Source: UBA5429 sp942493315 (GTDB lineage: Bacteria; Bacteroidota; Bacteroidia; Bacteroidales; WCHB1-69). From it: a stretch of 64,000 nucleotides of DNA. Of the stretch, positions 34,741 to 44,214 are shown in pieces. Below the pieces are notes generated by a model. That model had not been told where the DNA came from. It did no database searches and worked only from the letters and a program-made list of their open reading frames with translations. The stretch covers positions 2,728,001 through 2,792,000 of the forward strand of contig OW818690.1 of the NCBI GenBank assembly GCA_942493315.1, given 5' to 3'. Both the position numbers and the translations under genes were made by a program. Within the stretch, counting starts at the first letter, position 1. Each line of letters starts with the position of its first letter.

Positions 34741-36013
34741 ATTTTCCTCCACTTAAAAGTTTCAATGCTATTTCTTTAAATGCCGGATCCATTTCCGCAG
34801 ATCTGCCTGCACCACTGTAAGATTGGAATAAGTATTTTATAACATCCTCATTAGCAGGATTGATAACGTAAGCTTTTTTGAACCAAATAATAGCTTCGTC
34901 ATAATATTGGCTTTTCAACACATTATTAGCTTCACTTTGTTTTCTTTTTTCTGCACCTGTCAATGTAGTTGAACTCGCAATAGCTGCATTTTGATTAATG
35001 ATTGCACTTATTTTAACTAAATTTAAAAATCCTTTATATTTGATCATATCAAAATCCATAGGATATTTTTCCAAATATAAATCTAATATTTTTTCTGTCT
35101 CCAGTTCGATAAATTGATTAAATAATGTACCAATAACTTCAGTATAAAAATTTTTATTTATAGAATCTATACCAATTTCATTAATCATTTCGATAGATCT
35201 GGATTTAAGAGAATCAACCATTGACATCATATCATAATAGGTTAACTCAAGTAAATAATAGTTTTTCTTATAAGAGATACTGTCTGTTTTTGAAGCAATC
35301 ATTCTTGTTTTTTTAATCACTTTTCCACACTCTAAAGTATCTTTATTTTGGTAGAAAAAGTTATATGCAGTATAATAAATGGCCGGAAAATCCTTATTTT
35401 TGGACATTGCTTTTTTTAAATTCACTTGAATATTTTCTTTATCATTTAAAGCTAAATATATACGGGTTAAGTCAAAATAAACTTCAAACATATTGTCTTC
35501 AAAAAGTTTTTCATCTTTCTCTTCTCCTTTTAAAACAATACCGTAGGTTTTTTGTGCAATGAGGATATATTCAATCGCTTTTTTATAGTTAGTATCAAGA
35601 ATTGCTTGTTTTCCCATAGCATGAATAAATTCACCACAGATTTTTTGTCCAGCTTTAGGTCCATATAACCCTGATTTAACATTTTCTTCAATTTGGTTAT
35701 CTAATTCAATCGCTTTTCTAAATGCTTCATACGCAACCACAATATACTCAGGATTAGCAATTATGTAATTTGTATCCATTTCAGCTCTTTTCATTTCAGT
35801 TAGAGCATAGAAAAAATAGGTATTCCCTTTCATCAACCATACTTGGGCATTGGCTTCATTACCGGGCATACATTTTTTATCCATCATTTTCATTGCTTTC
35901 CCATAAGCTTTTTGATTGACTACAGTGTAGTAAATATCATTCAAACAATCTTGAGAAAAGAGTGTTCCACTCAAAATAATTGTAAATACAATTAAACTTA
36001 AGAATTTTTTCAT
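34739..36013 (-). CDS. Exported tetratricopeptide-repeat protein
   Basis: A 424-residue protein with a signal peptide (MKKFLSLIVFTIILSGTLFS). Helical repeats have TPR-like spacing, for example AYEAFRKAIELDNQ and EAIIWFKKAYVINPANEDVIKYLF near the C-terminus. TPR modules mediate protein-protein contacts; no enzymatic motif is visible. It follows the second TPR gene by 27 nt and gyrA further upstream. Probably periplasmic. Confidence 0.8.
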   Translation of the reverse strand: MKKFLSLIVFTIILSGTLFSQDCLNDIYYTVVNQKAYGKAMKMMDKKCMPGNEANAQVWLMKGNTYFFYALTEMKRAEMDTNYIIANPEYIVVAYEAFRKAIELDNQIEENVKSGLYGPKAGQKICGEFIHAMGKQAILDTNYKKAIEYILIAQKTYGIVLKGEEKDEKLFEDNMFEVYFDLTRIYLALNDKENIQVNLKKAMSKNKDFPAIYYTAYNFFYQNKDTLECGKVIKKTRMIASKTDSISYKKNYYLLELTYYDMMSMVDSLKSRSIEMINEIGIDSINKNFYTEVIGTLFNQFIELETEKILDLYLEKYPMDFDMIKYKGFLNLVKISAIINQNAAIASSTTLTGAEKRKQSEANNVLKSQYYDEAIIWFKKAYVINPANEDVIKYLFQSYSGAGRSAEMDPAFKEIALKLLSGGK

Positions 36014-36040
36014 ATTTTTTTATTGATTAATTAATTATTG

Positions 36041-37219
36041 TTACTTTTTTAGCGTTTCTATTTTTTTTGAAATTTCATCAAATTTTGGTGATTGTAATCT
36101 TCCATATATGGACATCAAAGTATTTAAAACGTTTAAATCATTGGGAGTTGTTTCTACAACTTTTTCAAAATATACACGAGCTTCATTCAAATAATAGTCG
36201 TATTCTACTTTCATTTTAGCACTATTTGTCTTATCTCCAATCACTTCTAACTCATTGTATTGTTTAAATTTATCACTGGATATGTAATAATTACATACAC
36301 CCAGATTGAACAGAATATTATAATTATTGGGATTCAAAGAGTTTGCAGTTTTTAATAATTCATTAGCCCTCACATAATTACCATCTTTAATAAAACAATT
36401 AGATGCATTAAATAGGTGATCAGCGTTTTTATAAATGGAAGCTGGTAAATTATTCAATAAATTTCTGGCAGTTACAGTATCCTGAATTTGAAAATAATAA
36501 TCCACTTCAGAAATATTGATAGAAGGATCTTTGGGAAAAATTACTTTTGCTTTATTGATAGTTGATAAAACAAGATCAAATTTTGATTCATTTTTATACT
36601 GTTCAATAAGTCTCACGTATACATTAATATTCTGAGAACTATCTAATATAGCTTTTTCATAATAGATTTTTGCATTTGGATTTTGATCCATTTCTAAAGC
36701 ATAACCATAATAGTAGTATAATTCGCCATTTAATTTGTAGGAAGGAGTTCCCATTTCATAACACTCAGTAGCTTTCTGGAATATTGAAATAGCTTGTTTA
36801 TAATCATTTGAGATCAAAACATCTACACCATAAACAAAAAGCAGTACATAAAGGGAAGGAAGTGCCTGAGCAGGTGATAGCATGCTGTAACCTTCCACAT
36901 TTTTATCGAGTTCTAATGCTTTTTTAAAAGCATCGAATGCTTGCACAGGAGCATCAGGATACTTAATAAGATATGTATTATCGGTTCTTTTTAGTTCATA
37001 TTCCTGATTTGCCAGGTACATATAGATATTCCCTTTATACAAAAAAGTGTTGGCTTTAGTCGCCAATTTAGGATCCGCCACACATTCATCGATCAACTGT
37101 TTGGCTTCAACATAATCTTGATTAGAGTAGGCATTATAAGCTTTATTTAAAGAGGGTTTTTGCGCCCAAATTAAACAGGAACTAACCAATAATAAAAGGA
37201 ATAAAATATTCTTTTTCAT
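36041..37219 (-). CDS. Exported tetratricopeptide-repeat protein
   Basis: A 392-residue protein with a signal peptide (MKKNILFLLLLVSSCLIWAQ). TPR-like units include AFDAFKKALELDKN, KQAISIFQKATECYE and RANELLKTANSLNPNNYNILFNLGVCNYY. Similar organisation to the downstream gene, including the early tyrosine-rich segment, suggests an ancient duplication. It begins 5 nt after the gyrA stop, an unusual partner for gyrase. Function unknown. Confidence 0.8.
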   Translation of the reverse strand: MKKNILFLLLLVSSCLIWAQKPSLNKAYNAYSNQDYVEAKQLIDECVADPKLATKANTFLYKGNIYMYLANQEYELKRTDNTYLIKYPDAPVQAFDAFKKALELDKNVEGYSMLSPAQALPSLYVLLFVYGVDVLISNDYKQAISIFQKATECYEMGTPSYKLNGELYYYYGYALEMDQNPNAKIYYEKAILDSSQNINVYVRLIEQYKNESKFDLVLSTINKAKVIFPKDPSINISEVDYYFQIQDTVTARNLLNNLPASIYKNADHLFNASNCFIKDGNYVRANELLKTANSLNPNNYNILFNLGVCNYYISSDKFKQYNELEVIGDKTNSAKMKVEYDYYLNEARVYFEKVVETTPNDLNVLNTLMSIYGRLQSPKFDEISKKIETLKK

Positions 37220-37224
37220 GTATA

Positions 37225-39759
37225 TTAATTTTCATTTGAAGTATTCGTTTCGTTATCATTAACGATATTTTCTTCAGAATATTCTACATTTTCAACATCA
37301 ATATCATCGATTTCATCTTCATCTCTTGGAACTTGTGTAACTGCAGCGATAATATCATCATTTTTAAGGTTAATTAATCTAACCCCCTGAGTAGCACGAC
37401 CCATCACTCTTAATTGATCTACATGTAAACGGATAGCGATTCCGGAACGGTTGATAATCATTAAATCATCAGCATCAGTTACATTTTTAACAGAGATCAA
37501 ACCACCTGTTTTTTCAGTAATACTGATCGTCTTAACCCCTTTTCCACCACGGTTGGTAGCTCTGTAATCTTCTAATGGTGAGCGTTTACCATAACCATTT
37601 TCAGAAACAACCAAAATATCGTACTCTGGACTATCCACACAAATCATACCCACTACATAGTCTTGATCATGAGCTAATGTAACCCCTTTCACTCCTGATG
37701 CATTTCTACCCATTGGTCTAACTGTTTTTTCATTAAATCTGACTGCTTTTCCTGAATTCAGTGCCATCATGATTTCACTTTCACCATTGGTCAACTTAGC
37801 TTCTAATAAATGGTCATCTTCTCTGATTGTGATCGCAATAATACCGTTTTGACGTGGACGGGAATACGCTTCCAATGAAGTTTTTTTAATAATCCCTTTT
37901 TCAGAACATAAGATGATATAATTATTGTTGATATAATCAGGATCTGATAGATTATTTACATTGATAACCGATTTAATTTTATCAGAAGGTTCAATATTGA
38001 TCAAATTTTGGATAGCTCTACCTTTTGATAATTTATTACCTTCCGGAACTTCGTAAACTCTTAACCAGAAACATTTTCCCTTTTCAGTAAAGAATAACAA
38101 GAAGTTATGATTGGTAGCAATATATAAATGTTCAATAAAATCTTCATCTCTTGAGTTACTCCCTTTTGAGCCTTTTCCGCCCCTATTTTGAACTTTATAT
38201 TCTGTTAAAGATGTTCTTTTGATATAGCCCAAATGTGAAATAGTGATCACAACTTCCGTATCGGCAATGGTATCTTCTATTCTAAAGTCAGAAGCTGCAA
38301 ATTCAATTTTGGAACGTCTTTCGTCACCATATTTTTGTTTTACTTCCATGACTTCATCTTTAAGAATCTGCATTCTTAAACCTTCATCAGATAAAATTTG
38401 TTGTAAGTATGTGATTTTCTTTAAAAGTTCATCGTATTCTGCTTGTAGTCTCTCTTTTTCAAGTCCAACCAACTGACGAAGTCTCATTTCAACGATAGCA
38501 GCAGCTTGTTTTTCAGAGAATTGCCATTTTACAATCAGGGTTTCTACTGCTTCAGCAACTGTTTTAGAGGATCTGATAACAGCAATTATTTCATCGATAA
38601 TATCAAGAGCTTTGAGCAAACCTTCCAAAATGTGAGCTCTTTCCAATGCTTTATTCAAATCATATTCAGATCTTCTAACCACCACCTGATGGCGATGTTT
38701 CACAAATTCGACAATAATATCTCTTAAGTTTAAAGACATTGGACGTCCGTTAACCAAAGCCACATTATTAACACTGTAAGAAGATTGGAGAGAAGTATAT
38801 TGGTACAATTTGTTCAAAACCACATTAGCAACGGCATCTCTTTTCAGTTCGTAGATAATTTTTGTACCGGTTTTTTCGCTGGATAGGTTTTCAATATTAG
38901 AGATTCCATCAATTTTATCCTCACGAATCAATTCCACAGTTCTGCGAATCATTTCAGAAGGGTTAACCATGTAAGGAAGGGAATTCACAACAATGGTTGA
39001 TCTGTTACCATCCTCTTCAATATTCACTTCACCACGCATCACAATACGACCTCTACCGGTTTCAAATGCTTCGCGCACCCCTTCATATCCATAAATTGAA
39101 CAACCTGTTGGAAAATCGGGAGCTTTGATAAACTCCATTAGTTCAGCGACAGTAATATCTTTATTATCAATATAGGCAATAAGACCATCACAAACTTCAG
39201 AAAGGTTATGAGGGGGCATATTAGTAGCCATACCAACAGCGATACCGGAAGAACCATTAATCAAAAGATTAGGGATTTTAGCAGGTAAAACGTTAGGTTC
39301 TTGTAAGGAATCATCAAAGTTATTTTCGAAATCCACTGTATTTTTTTCGATATCCTCCAACATCTCCTCTGCTATTCTCATCATACGGGCTTCTGTATAA
39401 CGCATCGCCGCAGGACTATCGCCGTCGGGAGAGCCAAAGTTACCTTGTCCATCAACAAATGGGTAACGCAATGACCAGTTTTGGGCCATTCTCACCATAG
39501 CATCATAAACAGCAGTATCTCCGTGTGGGTGGTATTTACCTAAAACATCTCCAACAATTCTGGCTGATTTTTTATAAGGTTTTCCGGAAACAATCCCCAT
39601 ATCCCACATGGCATATAATATTCTCCTATGTACCGGTTTAAATCCATCACGCACATCAGGTAAAGCTCTTGAGACAATTACAGACATGGAATAGTCAATG
39701 TAAGCCGATTTCATTTGGTTTTCGATATTTACCTGTACAATTTTTTCTCCTTCAAACAT
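37225..39759 (-). CDS. gyrA: DNA gyrase subunit A
   Basis: An 844-residue type II topoisomerase subunit. The breakage-reunion region has KPVHRRILYAMWDMG, GKYHPHGDTAVYDAMVRMAQ and the catalytic Tyr in AAMRYTEARM. The GyrA box needed for DNA wrapping is VQNRGGKGSKG near residue 530, which separates GyrA from ParC. Six beta-pinwheel blades follow, then an acidic tail. At the quinolone-determining position equivalent to E. coli Ser83 there is Thr and at 87 Asp; whether this changes susceptibility is unknown. First gene of a gyrA-TPR-TPR unit. Confidence 0.96.
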   Translation of the reverse strand: MFEGEKIVQVNIENQMKSAYIDYSMSVIVSRALPDVRDGFKPVHRRILYAMWDMGIVSGKPYKKSARIVGDVLGKYHPHGDTAVYDAMVRMAQNWSLRYPFVDGQGNFGSPDGDSPAAMRYTEARMMRIAEEMLEDIEKNTVDFENNFDDSLQEPNVLPAKIPNLLINGSSGIAVGMATNMPPHNLSEVCDGLIAYIDNKDITVAELMEFIKAPDFPTGCSIYGYEGVREAFETGRGRIVMRGEVNIEEDGNRSTIVVNSLPYMVNPSEMIRRTVELIREDKIDGISNIENLSSEKTGTKIIYELKRDAVANVVLNKLYQYTSLQSSYSVNNVALVNGRPMSLNLRDIIVEFVKHRHQVVVRRSEYDLNKALERAHILEGLLKALDIIDEIIAVIRSSKTVAEAVETLIVKWQFSEKQAAAIVEMRLRQLVGLEKERLQAEYDELLKKITYLQQILSDEGLRMQILKDEVMEVKQKYGDERRSKIEFAASDFRIEDTIADTEVVITISHLGYIKRTSLTEYKVQNRGGKGSKGSNSRDEDFIEHLYIATNHNFLLFFTEKGKCFWLRVYEVPEGNKLSKGRAIQNLINIEPSDKIKSVINVNNLSDPDYINNNYIILCSEKGIIKKTSLEAYSRPRQNGIIAITIREDDHLLEAKLTNGESEIMMALNSGKAVRFNEKTVRPMGRNASGVKGVTLAHDQDYVVGMICVDSPEYDILVVSENGYGKRSPLEDYRATNRGGKGVKTISITEKTGGLISVKNVTDADDLMIINRSGIAIRLHVDQLRVMGRATQGVRLINLKNDDIIAAVTQVPRDEDEIDDIDVENVEYSEENIVNDNETNTSNEN

Positions 39760-39828
39760 TTTTTTCGAAAAGTTTAGTTAAATTAAAGTTATGATTTTCA
39801 AATGGTTATATTATTTTTAAATAATTTA

Positions 39829-39836
39829 CAAATATA
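39829..39836 (-). promoter_or_regulatory. -7 box of gyrA
   Basis: CAAATATA on the plus strand is TATATTTG on the coding strand, about 70 nt before the gyrA ATG. Confidence 0.45.
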
Positions 39837-39867
39837 CAAAATTTTTCCAAACGAAAAGCTTAAAATC

Positions 39868-39977
39868 TATTAAATAATTAGCAAATGTGATAATTAGCAA
39901 ATGTGATAATTTGCTAATTTGCTAATTTACTAATTTGCTAATTTGCTAATTTGCTAATTCACTAATTTGCTAATTCA
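39868..39977. repeat. GCTAATTT octamer array
   Basis: Octamer units: AATTAGCAAATGTGAT twice, then repeated GCTAATTT/ACTAATTT up to about 39977, close to the ridA stop. The first units are the inverse complement of the later ones (TTAGCAAA against TTTGCTAA), so the array can fold back on itself. Confidence 0.75.
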
Positions 39978-39985
39978 AAATGATC

Positions 39986-40360
39986 TTATTTTGAAGCGAT
40001 CGTTTCGATTTCAACTAAAACGCCCAATGGAAGTTCTCTAACTGCAAAAGCGGCTCTTGCAGGTGGATTTTCAGCATAATATTTGCCATAAACTTCGTTC
40101 ATTGCTTTAAAATTAGCCATATCACTCAATAAACAAGTAGATTTAACAACATCCTGATAGGTATAACCTGCTTCATGAAGGATGGCACCAATATTTTTCA
40201 TCACTTGTTCGGTTTGAGCTTCGATCCCTTCAGGAACGGTAGTTGTTTCAGGGTTGATTGGAATTTGTCCGGAGATAAATAACATTCCGTTCACTTCAAT
40301 TGCTTGACTATAAGGGCCAATCGCTTTAGGGGCATTGTCAGTTTTAATAATTTTTTTCAT
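39986..40360 (-). CDS. ridA: RidA family reactive enamine/imine deaminase
   Basis: A 124-residue RidA/YjgF protein, which hydrolyses 2-aminoacrylate-type enamines made by PLP enzymes. Family blocks are NAPKAIGPYSQAI (start of the barrel), LFISGQIPINP, VVKSTCLLSDMANF and the C-terminal PPARAAFAVRELPLGVLVEIE with the key Arg. Trimeric, cytosolic. Monocistronic, with a -7 box at 40397-40404. Confidence 0.95.
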   Translation of the reverse strand: MKKIIKTDNAPKAIGPYSQAIEVNGMLFISGQIPINPETTTVPEGIEAQTEQVMKNIGAILHEAGYTYQDVVKSTCLLSDMANFKAMNEVYGKYYAENPPARAAFAVRELPLGVLVEIETIASK

Positions 40361-40396
40361 ATTATTTTTTATTTAGATTGAGTTCAAAAAAGTTTG

Positions 40397-40404
40397 CAAA
40401 ATTA
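40397..40404 (-). promoter_or_regulatory. -7 box of ridA
   Basis: CAAAATTA on the plus strand is TAATTTTG on the coding strand, 37 nt before the ATG. Confidence 0.45.
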
Positions 40405-40448
40405 TCAAAAAAAAGTGTGATTTTGATTATTTTTTTAATTTTTTATTT

Positions 40449-40780
40449 GGGCATTCCGGCACCATCCGACACACGAGCATACCCTGGTGCCGTCGGGCTT
40501 GTTCCGGGGTCCGCTTCGCTCCCGTACTTCGCTGCACTTCACTTAGGATCATTAGTTTCATCTCGCTAACTCATCACGGCGTTCGTTCCAGCTCGTACCA
40601 CCTCCGGTGCCCTCCACATCCCTAATGCAATGAAAATCTGCCCCAAATTTATCCGCTGGGGGGTAATATTTCATATTCTAATATATGCAGGGTACGGTAT
40701 AAATGTAAAAATAACATTTTTTATAACATCCATTCATTCAATTATTTACACAATTTTTCACCCTGCTTTTATAAGAATAT
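40449..40780 (+). repeat. Solo relative of the GC-rich structured element
   Basis: About 332 bp without any transposase. It starts with GGGCATTCC and has a GC-rich block ending in CCCTAATGC (about 40620). A tail follows with TATTCTAATATATGCAGGG (about 40675-40692) and CCCTGCTTTTATAAGAATAT (40761-40780), which are inverted repeats separated by about 66 nt as in copies A and B. CGGCACCA (40457-40464) pairs perfectly with TGGTGCCG (40485-40492). The 17-nt loop of copies A and B is not found, so this is a diverged relative. It lies between the divergent ridA and rhomboid genes. The 586-nt gap 40361-40946 has no ORF of merit. Confidence 0.6.
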
Positions 40781-40792
40781 AATAGCACAATC

Positions 40793-40842
40793 GAGCATTC
40801 GAGCATTCCGAGCATTCGAGCAACCGAGCATTCGAATTTTTG
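40793..40842. repeat. GAGCATTC octamer array
   Basis: Units GAGCATTC, GAGCATTCC, GAGCATTC, GAGCAACC and GAGCATTC follow the solo structured element directly. Confidence 0.7.
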
Positions 40843-40915
40843 GCACGATATTTGCATTAATCTAAAATAACTCAAATTCTACTCAATCAAACTAAATTTT
40901 TCAAGCACTTTTTTG

Positions 40916-40923
40916 TACTTTTG
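40916..40923 (+). promoter_or_regulatory. -7 box of the rhomboid operon
   Basis: TACTTTTG matches TAnnTTTG, 23 nt before the ATG at 40947. Confidence 0.5.
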
Positions 40924-40946
40924 CAAACTAAATATTACAACCATTT

Positions 40947-41765
40947 ATGAATGAAAGAATTGAACTCGGTCGATACAATATACTCCCTCCGGTAGTTAAA
41001 AATCTATTGATCATTAACGGATTATTTTATGTTGCTAAATTAGTTCTAAATTCACGAAATATTGATATCGATCTCGATCAATTATTTGGATTACACTATG
41101 TTCAGGCAACAGATTTTAAAATTTGGCAGGTAGTCACTTACATGTTTATGCACGGTGATTTCTGGCATCTCTTTTTCAATATGTTTGCCCTCTGGATGTT
41201 TGGATCTTCTATTGAAAATATCTGGGGAAGCAAAAAATTTCTGATCTATTACTTGATAACTGGAATTGGGGCTGCCTTAATTCATTATATTGTGATTTAC
41301 TTTCAAATAAATCATGACATGTTGCTTTTTAATCAGTTTTTAGATGTACCGACTGAAGAAAATTTGAAAAATCTTTTTAGCTCTGTTAAATCTATAGAAG
41401 CTAGAAGAGAACTTCAACAGTATCTTATTAATAACGGTTCTTTAAATCCTTCATTAACCCAAATCAGTATGGATATTGTTAATGTAAAGGATCAATTTCT
41501 GAACGCTTTTAACATCATTGGAGCATCAGGATCTGTTTTCGGTATCCTTTTAGCTTTCGGGATGCTTTTTCCAAATGCTTTGTTATACGTTTATTTCTTA
41601 TTTCCAATCAAAGCTAAATGGTTTGTTTTAATATACGGAGCGTTAGAATTAATATATGGAGTTACCGGAACCAATGATAATATTGCGCATTTTGCCCATT
41701 TAGGTGGTATGCTTTTTGGGATCATTTTAATTTTATTCTGGAAAAAGAAAAAAACATTCTATTAA
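40947..41765 (+). CDS. Rhomboid family intramembrane serine protease
   Basis: A 272-residue protease with six or seven membrane helices. The catalytic Ser is in IIGASGSVFGILLAF, the catalytic His in IAHFAHLGGMLFG, and the structural motif MHGDFWHLFFNMFALWMFG precedes them. An insert of about 70 residues between helices (around 118-185) is longer than usual. First gene of a rhomboid-rhomboid-EEP operon (6 nt to the next gene). Substrates unknown. Confidence 0.92.
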   Translation: MNERIELGRYNILPPVVKNLLIINGLFYVAKLVLNSRNIDIDLDQLFGLHYVQATDFKIWQVVTYMFMHGDFWHLFFNMFALWMFGSSIENIWGSKKFLIYYLITGIGAALIHYIVIYFQINHDMLLFNQFLDVPTEENLKNLFSSVKSIEARRELQQYLINNGSLNPSLTQISMDIVNVKDQFLNAFNIIGASGSVFGILLAFGMLFPNALLYVYFLFPIKAKWFVLIYGALELIYGVTGTNDNIAHFAHLGGMLFGIILILFWKKKKTFY

Positions 41766-41771
41766 TCGTTT

Positions 41772-42710
41772 ATGAACTACTACAATCAACAATCCCCGTT
41801 TACCTTTACAAAAATTAACTGGAAACAATTCCTGAAAGGATATTTTGCCCTTACTTCAATGGTAAACAAACTGATATTGATCAATGTCGGTGTTTATCTT
41901 ATTTATCTGATTTTTAAACTTATTGTTGGACTATCAGGATTTTTATTTCAACAACCGGAATGGTCTGCTTTTGTTCCTAAAGTGGTTCAATGGCTCTCTT
42001 GTCCTGCTTCTTTAGATACACTCCTTTTACAACCCTGGTCATTGATTACATCTATTTTTCTTCATGTTGGGTTCTGGCATATTTTATTTAATATGATCAT
42101 GTTATCTGTTGTGGGTGGATTATTCAGACAATTTTTAAATGAGAAAAAACTCCTCATTACCTATATTTTGGGTGGTATTTTTGGAAATATTTTATATATA
42201 GTAGCTTATAACTATTTTCCTGTATTTGAGAATAGTCTGGAGATAGGTTCTTTTGCTATGGGTGCTTCTGGTGCCATTATGGCTATTATGGCGGCTATTA
42301 CTGCCTACAAACCAAACTATAAAATCAATCTGTTATTTATCGGACCGGTCAAACTTCTTTGGGTTACATTAGTTTTTATTTTTATCGATTTACTTAGTAT
42401 TGAAGGTTCTAATGCCGGTGGACATCTGGCTCATTTAGGGGGTGTTATTTATGGAGCCATTTCGATTCTTTTTTATACTAAAGTGAATTTTAATTTCTTA
42501 AAATTTAAAAAGAGAGATAAAAAGAAACCCAAATTTGCCACTTCTACTAATTATTCTTACAATGAAAGACCCATTTCTGATGAAGAATATAATGCCAAAA
42601 AAGTTGAAAACGACAAAAAAATTGATACTATTTTAGATAAAATTTCCAAAAATGGTTATGAATCTTTAAGTAAAGAGGAGAAAGAGTTTTTATTCAAACA
42701 AAAAAGATAA
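41772..42710 (+). CDS. Rhomboid family intramembrane serine protease
   Basis: A 312-residue rhomboid. The H-x-x-x-N-type motif HVGFWHILFNMIMLSVVGG, the Ser motif AMGASGAIMAIMAA and the His motif GGHLAHLGGVIYG are all intact. The cytosolic C-terminal tail of about 75 residues is Lys/Glu-rich, and its last 20 residues (TILDKISKNGYESLSKEEKE) are an amphipathic helical motif seen in many Bacteroidota rhomboids. Together with the upstream gene it gives two active-looking rhomboids in one operon. Confidence 0.92.
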   Translation: MNYYNQQSPFTFTKINWKQFLKGYFALTSMVNKLILINVGVYLIYLIFKLIVGLSGFLFQQPEWSAFVPKVVQWLSCPASLDTLLLQPWSLITSIFLHVGFWHILFNMIMLSVVGGLFRQFLNEKKLLITYILGGIFGNILYIVAYNYFPVFENSLEIGSFAMGASGAIMAIMAAITAYKPNYKINLLFIGPVKLLWVTLVFIFIDLLSIEGSNAGGHLAHLGGVIYGAISILFYTKVNFNFLKFKKRDKKKPKFATSTNYSYNERPISDEEYNAKKVENDKKIDTILDKISKNGYESLSKEEKEFLFKQKR

Positions 42711-42711
42711 A

Positions 42712-43875
42712 ATGGCCAAAAGGAAAAAAAGAAAAATAAATTTTCTTAAACTTTTTAAGTATATAATCTTAATTATCAATATTATATGCGCTATTGGTTT
42801 ATTGTTTACTTTTATTGGACAATATGTTAAACCCTCTTATTCTACCGTCATTGCATTTTCAGGATTAGGGTTTCCCTATTTATTAATTGTAAATCTGTTT
42901 TTTGTTATTTTTTGGTTGTTTTTTAAAGCCAAACTTTCTATTGTTTCGTTAGTTTTAATTTTGATAAATATTAATAACATTGATAAATTTTTTCAATTAA
43001 ATGCATCACCAAAACCTGAAAATTGTGTAAATTGCATTAAAGTGATGAGTTACAATGTGAAACTTTTCGGTTTATATAATTCAAACAATGTTCGTGAAAG
43101 AATTATTAATAAAGAGAAAGTATTAAATTTTATTGATCAGGAACAGCCCGATATTTTATGTTTACAGGAGTTTTTTTACGATAAAAGTGGACATTTGAAT
43201 TTTAATACTTTGGATACCATTGTTTCAATTCTCAACCTAAAAGATGAAAATTACTACTATACCTATTTCCCTTATAATCGAAAAAATGAGTATTTTTATG
43301 GCTATGCTACTTTTTCAAAGTACAGAATAGTGAATAGTGGAGTCGTATTACTCCCTGATAGTCACTCAATTGCAGCCACTTTTATTGATTTTAAATATAA
43401 AGGAGATACGATTAGAAACTATAATATCCATTTAGCTTCCAACTACTTTGATCCAGATGATGATCAAACCAGTAAGCAAATTTTAGCTTATGAACAATAC
43501 GATTCATCATTAAATTCCAGAGCAAAAGTTGTTTACCGAAAAATGACAAAAGCGATCCATAAAAGGGAAATTCAAGCTCAAATGATTCAAAAACATATCG
43601 CTGAATCACCCTACAAAGTGATCGTTTGCGGAGATTTCAATGATCCTCCTTTTGCCTACACCTATAACCATATCAGTGATGATTTAAAAGACTCTTTCAG
43701 AGAGAGTGGCAAAGGAACCGGAAAAACATATCATGGTGATATCTACCCTAGTTTTAGAATTGATTACATCTTACACAACAGCACTTTTAATTCTTACGGG
43801 CATACCATTTACACTGATTTAAAAATCTCTGACCACTACCCTATTTCCTGTAACATTTCGCTTATTAAGAAATAA
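42712..43875 (+). CDS. Membrane-anchored EEP-family phosphodiesterase/nuclease-like protein
   Basis: A 387-residue protein with three hydrophobic segments in the first 90 residues, followed by an EEP domain. Motifs are VMSYNVKLFG (Asn), ILCLQEFFY (Glu), RNYNIHLAS (His), VIVCGDFNDPP (Asp/Asn), RIDYILHNS and ISDHYPIS (Asp-His). It starts 1 nt after the second rhomboid stop. The domain faces the periplasm or cytosol, depending on topology; substrate unknown. The 3' end borders a heptamer array starting 2 nt after the stop. Confidence 0.88.
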   Translation: MAKRKKRKINFLKLFKYIILIINIICAIGLLFTFIGQYVKPSYSTVIAFSGLGFPYLLIVNLFFVIFWLFFKAKLSIVSLVLILININNIDKFFQLNASPKPENCVNCIKVMSYNVKLFGLYNSNNVRERIINKEKVLNFIDQEQPDILCLQEFFYDKSGHLNFNTLDTIVSILNLKDENYYYTYFPYNRKNEYFYGYATFSKYRIVNSGVVLLPDSHSIAATFIDFKYKGDTIRNYNIHLASNYFDPDDDQTSKQILAYEQYDSSLNSRAKVVYRKMTKAIHKREIQAQMIQKHIAESPYKVIVCGDFNDPPFAYTYNHISDDLKDSFRESGKGTGKTYHGDIYPSFRIDYILHNSTFNSYGHTIYTDLKISDHYPISCNISLIKK

Positions 43876-43876
43876 A

Positions 43877-44212
43877 GACTACGGACTACGGACTACGGAC
43901 TACAGACTACGGACTACAGACTACGGACTACAGACTACGGACTACAGACTACAGACTACGGACTACAGACTACAGACTACGGACTACAGACTACGGACTA
44001 CAGACATTTATCTTTAATCACCTGTCCCCTGTCCCCTGTCACCTGTTACCTGTTACCTGTTACCTGTTACCTGTCACCTGTTACCTGTTACCTGTTACCT
44101 GTTACCTGTCACCTGTCCCCTGTCACCTGTTACCTGTTACCTGTCCCCTGTCACCTGTCCCCTGTCACCTGTTACCTGTTACCTGTCCCCTGTTACCTGT
44201 CACCTGTCCCCT
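43877..44212. repeat. GACTACG heptamers followed by ACCTGTY heptamers
   Basis: GACTACG/GACTACA units run in perfect 7-nt register from 43877 to about 44009 (18 units, then GACATTT). From about 44021 to 44212 follow ACCTGTT, ACCTGTC and CCCTGTC units. Together they occupy nearly the whole 339-nt gap between convergent genes. No clear terminator hairpin is visible. Confidence 0.9.
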
Positions 44213-44214
44213 AT

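Noticed and set aside
39400..39560. Quinolone-resistance change in gyrA (Thr at the position of E. coli Ser83)
   Set aside because: Thr or Ser are both found naturally at this place in diverse bacteria; without a susceptible relative for comparison no resistance can be claimed.
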